The notes beneath the pieces were generated by a model. The model was not told the origin of the DNA. It saw only the letters and a program-made list of their open reading frames with translations, and ran no database searches. Source: Candidatus Obscuribacter sp. (GTDB lineage: Bacteria > Cyanobacteriota > Vampirovibrionia > Obscuribacterales > Obscuribacteraceae). Taken from it: 64,000 nt of DNA. Positions 60,803-64,000 of this stretch are shown here, one piece after another. The first letter of the stretch is position 1. The number at the start of each line of letters is the position of its first letter. The stretch is taken from positions 620,001-684,000 of the forward strand of contig JADKDV010000003.1 of the NCBI GenBank assembly GCA_016718315.1. The letters are read 5' to 3'. The position numbers and the translations under genes were made by a program.

Positions 60803-61303
60803 GTGCAAGCCCTACCCCAGACATTAGCTCAGCGTTTGATACAGGCTGGCTTAGCCAAGCCTACCGAGATTGTGGGATGCAGCGATGCGGAGATTGAGCA
60901 ACTTGAGCAACGCTTCCGTGTCAGTTTGCCGGTCTCCTACAAATATTTTATGCGCATCATGGGCAAGATGGCGGGTCGCTTTGAGCTAGATGCGATGTGG
61001 ACATGTGATGCTCTGGGGTTGGCGAGAATAAGAGCTGAAGCCATTCTTGCTCAGGGTGACCAGGACTATGCTGACGCTATTGCCCTGAGCGGCGAAGTGG
61101 CTCAGGAGCGCTTTGTCTTGCCCGCCACAGCTTTTGTCTTCCTGGCTAGCGCCTATGATTTTATCTATTTTGACACTACTGCCGGGTCTGACCCGCCTGT
61201 CTTTCTCTTTCAGCTTGGCGATTTGGTGCCTAGCAATAGCTTGCCTAGCTTTTCGGAGTGGGTGCGCAATGCCATCGAAGAGTACACACCGCCTCAACTT
61301 TAG
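60803..61303 (+). CDS. SMI1/KNR4 family protein
   Basis: The 166-residue protein shows SDAEIEQLEQRFRVSLPVSYKYFMRIMG in pieces (IEQLEQRF, LPVSYKYFM), the hallmark opening of the SMI1/KNR4 fold, then PATAFVFLASAYDFIYFDT and SDPPVFLF. Family members are often immunity proteins of contact-dependent toxins, but many have other roles. GTG 60803 is chosen because GAGGA lies six bases before it; TTG 60782 would add seven residues. No toxin gene lies next to it. Confidence 0.85.
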   Translation: MQALPQTLAQRLIQAGLAKPTEIVGCSDAEIEQLEQRFRVSLPVSYKYFMRIMGKMAGRFELDAMWTCDALGLARIRAEAILAQGDQDYADAIALSGEVAQERFVLPATAFVFLASAYDFIYFDTTAGSDPPVFLFQLGDLVPSNSLPSFSEWVRNAIEEYTPPQL

Positions 61304-61620
61304 TCAGTCCGCAAACGTCAGGCCCAGCAAATGCTGCGCAATGTTTCGCGCCTAAAACGCGCGCCAAAAAATTTTCTTGCAAGCTGGAACATTTGCTGTA
61401 GAATACGTCATTCGATCTACTTTCATTTCGGAGGTTATCGGCATTCACACAGCGCCCAACTCCCAGGCCTTGTTACTTATCTGGTGTTATTAAGCGTTTC
61501 GTGTACCCCACAGGAAAAGATAAACAAAAAGCCAAGGCTTCTAGATTCCTTTTCCTGGCCCATCGGTATCTCAAATAATTTCCGTCTGATTACACCCAGG
61601 CGGTACAAGGGGGAAGAAAC
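61304..61620. other. Long leader of speD without a recognised structure
   Basis: The 317-bp stretch holds the candidate speD promoter and a leader of about 210 nt. I see a small AAGCC-AA-GGCTT inverted repeat but no known riboswitch pattern. Short open frames cross it without support. Confidence 0.5.
61377..61404 (+). promoter_or_regulatory. Candidate speD promoter
   Basis: TTGCAA (61377-61382) and TAGAAT (61399-61404) are 16 bases apart. Transcription would begin near 61411, about 210 nt before the speD start codon. Confidence 0.5.
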
Positions 61621-62043
61621 ATGTTTGGACCACACTTAATTCTCGAAGCTTACGGCTGCCCTAAAGACTCCCTGGCCGACATGGGTGTTTTGAGTTCAGT
61701 CTTAGATGCTTATCCAGCTAAGCTCGATATGACCAAGATTATGCCTCCCTACGTCTTTACCTACCATGGTACGGTTGAAGATGATTGGGGCGTAAGCGGT
61801 ATTGTGCTCATTGCCGAGTCGCATATTTCGATTCACACATTCCCTGATAAGGGTTTTGTCACGCTCGATATTTTCTCCTGCCGTGATTTTGATGTGGATG
61901 CAGCTATCGATTACTTCTGCGAAAAATTCAAACCAGAAAGTTTCGACAAGCAAATCCTCATGCGCGGTCGGGAATTCCCTCGCAGCATGCCAAAGGCCGC
62001 AGAGATTGTTGCCTCCGAGAGAACAAGACTGGCTGCAGTCTAA
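61621..62043 (+). CDS. speD: S-adenosylmethionine decarboxylase proenzyme
   Basis: SpeD makes decarboxylated SAM for spermidine synthesis and cleaves itself to form a pyruvoyl cofactor. The cleavage site is ESHISIHTFPDKG, with Ser67 becoming the pyruvoyl and His72 and Cys87 (DIFSC) as conserved active-site residues. The length is 140 residues, the usual bacterial/archaeal type 1b size. ATG 61621 has AAGGGGGAAGA upstream. It is a single-gene unit with its own promoter and a strong terminator. Confidence 0.95.
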   Translation: MFGPHLILEAYGCPKDSLADMGVLSSVLDAYPAKLDMTKIMPPYVFTYHGTVEDDWGVSGIVLIAESHISIHTFPDKGFVTLDIFSCRDFDVDAAIDYFCEKFKPESFDKQILMRGREFPRSMPKAAEIVASERTRLAAV

Positions 62044-62060
62044 TCTTTCAAACTGTACTT

Positions 62061-62093
62061 AAGAGCCCTGGCCAAGCCGGGGCTCTTTTTTTT
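62061..62093 (+). terminator. Intrinsic terminator of speD
   Basis: AAGAGCCCTGGC (62061-62072) pairs with GCCGGGGCTCTT (62076-62087), with one T-G pair, around a 3-nt loop. Six or more T bases follow. It is a textbook intrinsic terminator. Confidence 0.92.
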
Positions 62094-62150
62094 GGACAAA
62101 AGCAACTATCCAAGAGGTAATTGCCTGGTTTCTATGACTACAATAGCTCC

Positions 62151-62888
62151 ATGTCCTCAACATTACCTGGCGAACGTACCATCACTTTTCCCGCCAAAAG
62201 ATCCCTTGGCGAACTCCATTTAATTGATGGGCAAGGTCGCGCTGAGTTTTTGTGTGATGCTAAAGGACGGGTGGTGATACCATCTCAACGCAATTTGAGC
62301 CTCAATTTCAGTTTTGATCCGGCCTTTGGGCTATCGGCTTTGAGTGAGCTAAGTCCAGATGACCTGTATTGCATCTCGTTTTTGGGCTCCGAGATAACCG
62401 ACGACGAGCTGTTTTATCTGACCACTCTCTCTGGTTTGCGTGAGCTGGATCTCAGCTGTACTCATATCTCTGACACCGGCTTGACCCACCTCAAAGGTCT
62501 GACTCAGCTAAGTAAGCTCAATCTTGCTTCCACTGCTGTGAGTGACATTGGTATCTCCTCTCTCGCTAATTTAGTGGCCCTAAAAGAATTGGCTCTTGAT
62601 GATACCGGTGTCACCGACCTCTCTATGGAGACCATCGAGCAATTTAGCCAGCTAGAAATTTTGTCTTTATCGTTTACCGCTCTATCAAATAAAGGCTTAC
62701 CGCATCTGCGAGGCTTGCGTCGTTTGCAAAAGCTCCGGCTCAATTGCACCAAAATCGATGATAACGGTTTAGTGCACGTCCAAAAGCTGAGTCAGTTAAA
62801 AGAGCTGTGGGTCCGCAACTGCCGGGTCTCATATCCGGGTCTGGTAGAACTAACCAAATGGCTCTCAGATTGTGAGATCATTCGCTAG
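62151..62888 (+). CDS. Leucine-rich-repeat protein, family A copy 2
   Basis: The 245-residue protein has a non-repeat N-terminal domain of about 80 residues that starts TITFPAKRSLGEL, then about six LRRs with LxxLxxLxLxxTxVSDxGLxxL spacing. The start and length of the first domain match copy 1 at 16597-17475 (LSFPLARSAGNL), so they are paralogues. The end is a short cap with Trp and Cys. ATG 62151 is chosen; TTG 62121 is also in frame. It is probably a protein-interaction module. Confidence 0.83.
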   Translation: MSSTLPGERTITFPAKRSLGELHLIDGQGRAEFLCDAKGRVVIPSQRNLSLNFSFDPAFGLSALSELSPDDLYCISFLGSEITDDELFYLTTLSGLRELDLSCTHISDTGLTHLKGLTQLSKLNLASTAVSDIGISSLANLVALKELALDDTGVTDLSMETIEQFSQLEILSLSFTALSNKGLPHLRGLRRLQKLRLNCTKIDDNGLVHVQKLSQLKELWVRNCRVSYPGLVELTKWLSDCEIIR

Positions 62889-62910
62889 CACCACAGGCAG
62901 TGGCTACAAA

Positions 62911-62942
62911 AAATCCGCCCTCTACAATGTAAGGGCGGATTT
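62911..62942. terminator. Bidirectional intrinsic terminator
   Basis: AAATCCGCCCT (62911-62921) and AGGGCGGATTT (62932-62942) form a perfect 11-bp stem with a 10-nt loop. A-rich sequence lies before it and T-rich after, so it can stop both convergent transcripts. Confidence 0.88.
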
Positions 62943-62962
62943 AGAGTTTTTAGCAATCAGCT

Positions 62963-63883
62963 TTAGAGGGGCAGTTGTCCTTCTTTGGCTTTGTTAGCTG
63001 TCTGTCTGTTATCAGCTTCGCTAGCGCCTTTGTCTTTGCCAAACTTCCACATTTTGATCTTGGGGAATTTTGCCGCAATATTGAGCTTGCTAGCTTTCTT
63101 CTCTTCGACTACAGGTGTTTCTTTGACAGTAGCGGCTGCCACAGCCGGAGCTTTGGGTTTGTCTTTAGCGATCAGGTCGTCCGATTGAGCACCTTTTGAG
63201 GCAACAGTTGCTTGCTGCATCGGACTCTTATCAGATTTGTGAGCGATGCCGGCGATTTTGCCAAAGGTTGACTGAGTGCCATCTTTGACTTTTGAGCCAG
63301 TGGTCTTGATGCCTTCACCCATGGCACCTGCGCCTTTGGCAATTACTTCGCCGCTTGCTTTAGCGCCGGTGGCGATGCCGCTGCCGACCTTTTTGGTGCC
63401 GTTAAGCATCACACTAGCACCAGCTTTGGTGCCATTGAGCATGCCACTAGCGGCGGCCTTAAATGTATTGGATGATTTTTCGCTGAGAGCCTTGATACCA
63501 CCGAGCATGCCACCCTTTTCTTGTGGGGCGCTGGCCTTTTCGACTTTAGCAGTGCTGGGCGCTTGTGCTGTTGCGGTTTGTTTGACCGATTTGCCTTTGA
63601 CGCCAGGACTTGTGACATAAGTGGTTGTGTTGACACTGGCGTCGACTGTTTCTTTAACTGGCTCGGGAGTGGCAGCTTTCTTTTTGCCGAGCATCGGTAA
63701 ACCAAACTTACCAGGCTTTTTCTTTTCCTGGTATTCACCGCTATAGCTTGGCGCTGATATGGCGGCGTAAGGGTCAAGAGCCGACTGCGGTCCGGCGTGA
63801 GCAATACAATTGCTGGCTGCGCAGGCACCGATTACGGCGGCTGCTACAAACTTGCTTTTAGATCTGGATTTGAAATCCTTCAT
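62963..63883 (-). CDS. Exported protein with six 11-residue amphipathic repeats
   Basis: The 306-residue protein has a basic N-terminus and a signal peptide ending in IAHAG (about residue 30). A Lys/Pro-rich linker is followed by exact 11-residue repeats from about 147 to 212: GMLNGTKAGAS, VMLNGTKKVGS, GIATGAKASGE, VIAKGAGAMGE, GIKTTGSKVKD, GTQSTFGKIAG, with KSSNTFKAAAS just before. Hendecad repeats of this kind form amphipathic helices in perilipin, synuclein and LEA proteins. The tail is Ala/Lys/Val-rich. ATG 63883 has GGGAG upstream. Function unknown. Confidence 0.8.
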   Translation of the reverse strand: MKDFKSRSKSKFVAAAVIGACAASNCIAHAGPQSALDPYAAISAPSYSGEYQEKKKPGKFGLPMLGKKKAATPEPVKETVDASVNTTTYVTSPGVKGKSVKQTATAQAPSTAKVEKASAPQEKGGMLGGIKALSEKSSNTFKAAASGMLNGTKAGASVMLNGTKKVGSGIATGAKASGEVIAKGAGAMGEGIKTTGSKVKDGTQSTFGKIAGIAHKSDKSPMQQATVASKGAQSDDLIAKDKPKAPAVAAATVKETPVVEEKKASKLNIAAKFPKIKMWKFGKDKGASEADNRQTANKAKEGQLPL

Positions 63884-63949
63884 CTGGGCTTATCTCCCTT
63901 TCTATGGTGCTGATGCGTGAATCGCGATCTCGCTTATGCAATCCGACCA

Positions 63950-63958
63950 GTTATAGCA
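63950..63958 (-). promoter_or_regulatory. Extended -10 promoter of the hendecad-repeat gene
   Basis: Read on the minus strand, TGCTATAAC lies at 63958-63950, an extended -10 (TGnTATAAC). It would give a leader of about 60 nt. No clear -35 element is visible. Confidence 0.4.
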
Positions 63959-64000
63959 CATATCCTTTAGTAGTAAGGAGCTGGCAAAGGCACATGGGCG

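Noticed and set aside
1..64000. CRISPR arrays, insertion sequences, prophage or rRNA operons
   Set aside because: I found no regularly spaced direct repeats, transposase or integrase motifs, phage structural genes, or rRNA-like sequence in reading both strands.

Overview
The window reads as a chromosomal segment of a free-living bacterium from the non-photosynthetic sister lineage of the Cyanobacteria (Vampirovibrionia/Melainabacteria, most like the Obscuribacterales). This is an inference from gene content. The small Hfq-like protein has the cyanobacterial rather than the proteobacterial sequence pattern. The CobT-type protein belongs to the cyanobacterial/archaeal TIGR00303 group. TPR, leucine-rich-repeat and J-domain proteins are abundant, and PEP carboxykinase is the GTP type. 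No database search was possible, so the lineage is moderately supported. The DNA is gene-dense on both strands, with many overlapping start/stop pairs and frequent GTG or TTG starts.

Layout. 0-9 kb: two exported proteins, GTP-type PEP carboxykinase, an operon of a biotin carboxylase/BCCP fusion with ispF and an exported protein, then 3-hydroxyacyl-CoA dehydrogenase and a GT2 glycosyltransferase. 9.3-14 kb: cyanobacterial-type hfq followed by the cell-shape operon mreB-mreC-mreD-mrdA. 14-19.5 kb: lineage-specific proteins (TPR, coiled-coil, LRR, an NlpC/P60-like hydrolase) and a decayed stretch at 15.0-15.8 kb. 19.5-32.2 kb: metG (broken by a frameshift), coaBC, three small envelope proteins (YtxH, DUF948, YtxH), rluB-type pseudouridine synthase, rodZ-like, rimO, a J-domain protein, nrdR, and the ribosome block rplS-rbgA-rnhB.

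32.2-35.8 kb is an accessory island. It holds small hypothetical and immunity-like genes, a DUF433/DUF5615 toxin-antitoxin pair whose toxin has lost its core, a relic copy of part of the nearby J-domain/winged-helix gene, a 48-bp dispersed repeat and a perfect 30-bp palindrome. 35.8-50.6 kb: acyl-CoA dehydrogenase with a J-domain partner, a pseudo-receiver/degenerate GGDEF protein, CobT-like protein, DAHP synthase, a permease coupled to a hydantoinase/oxoprolinase, DUF309, and a second receiver/degenerate GGDEF protein.

50.7-64 kb: tRNA-Pro(CGG), ruvA, a higBA toxin-antitoxin operon with a clear promoter/operator, an acyltransferase, dnaE, arfB, an SMI1/KNR4 protein, speD, a second LRR paralogue, and an exported protein with exact 11-residue repeats.

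Functionally the window joins cell-wall elongation (mreBCD, PBP2, RodZ-like), fatty-acid/CoA metabolism (carboxylase, HBD, ACAD, CoaBC), ribosome biogenesis and rescue (L19, RbgA, RluB, RimO, ArfB) and replication/repair (DnaE, RuvA, RNase HII). No CRISPR array, insertion sequence, prophage or rRNA gene was found. The strongest leads are the metG frameshift, the Hfq-mre neighbourhood, the decaying island at 32-36 kb, two GGDEF proteins with different lost catalytic residues, the two-copy LRR family with its shared N-terminus, and the exported hendecad-repeat protein.
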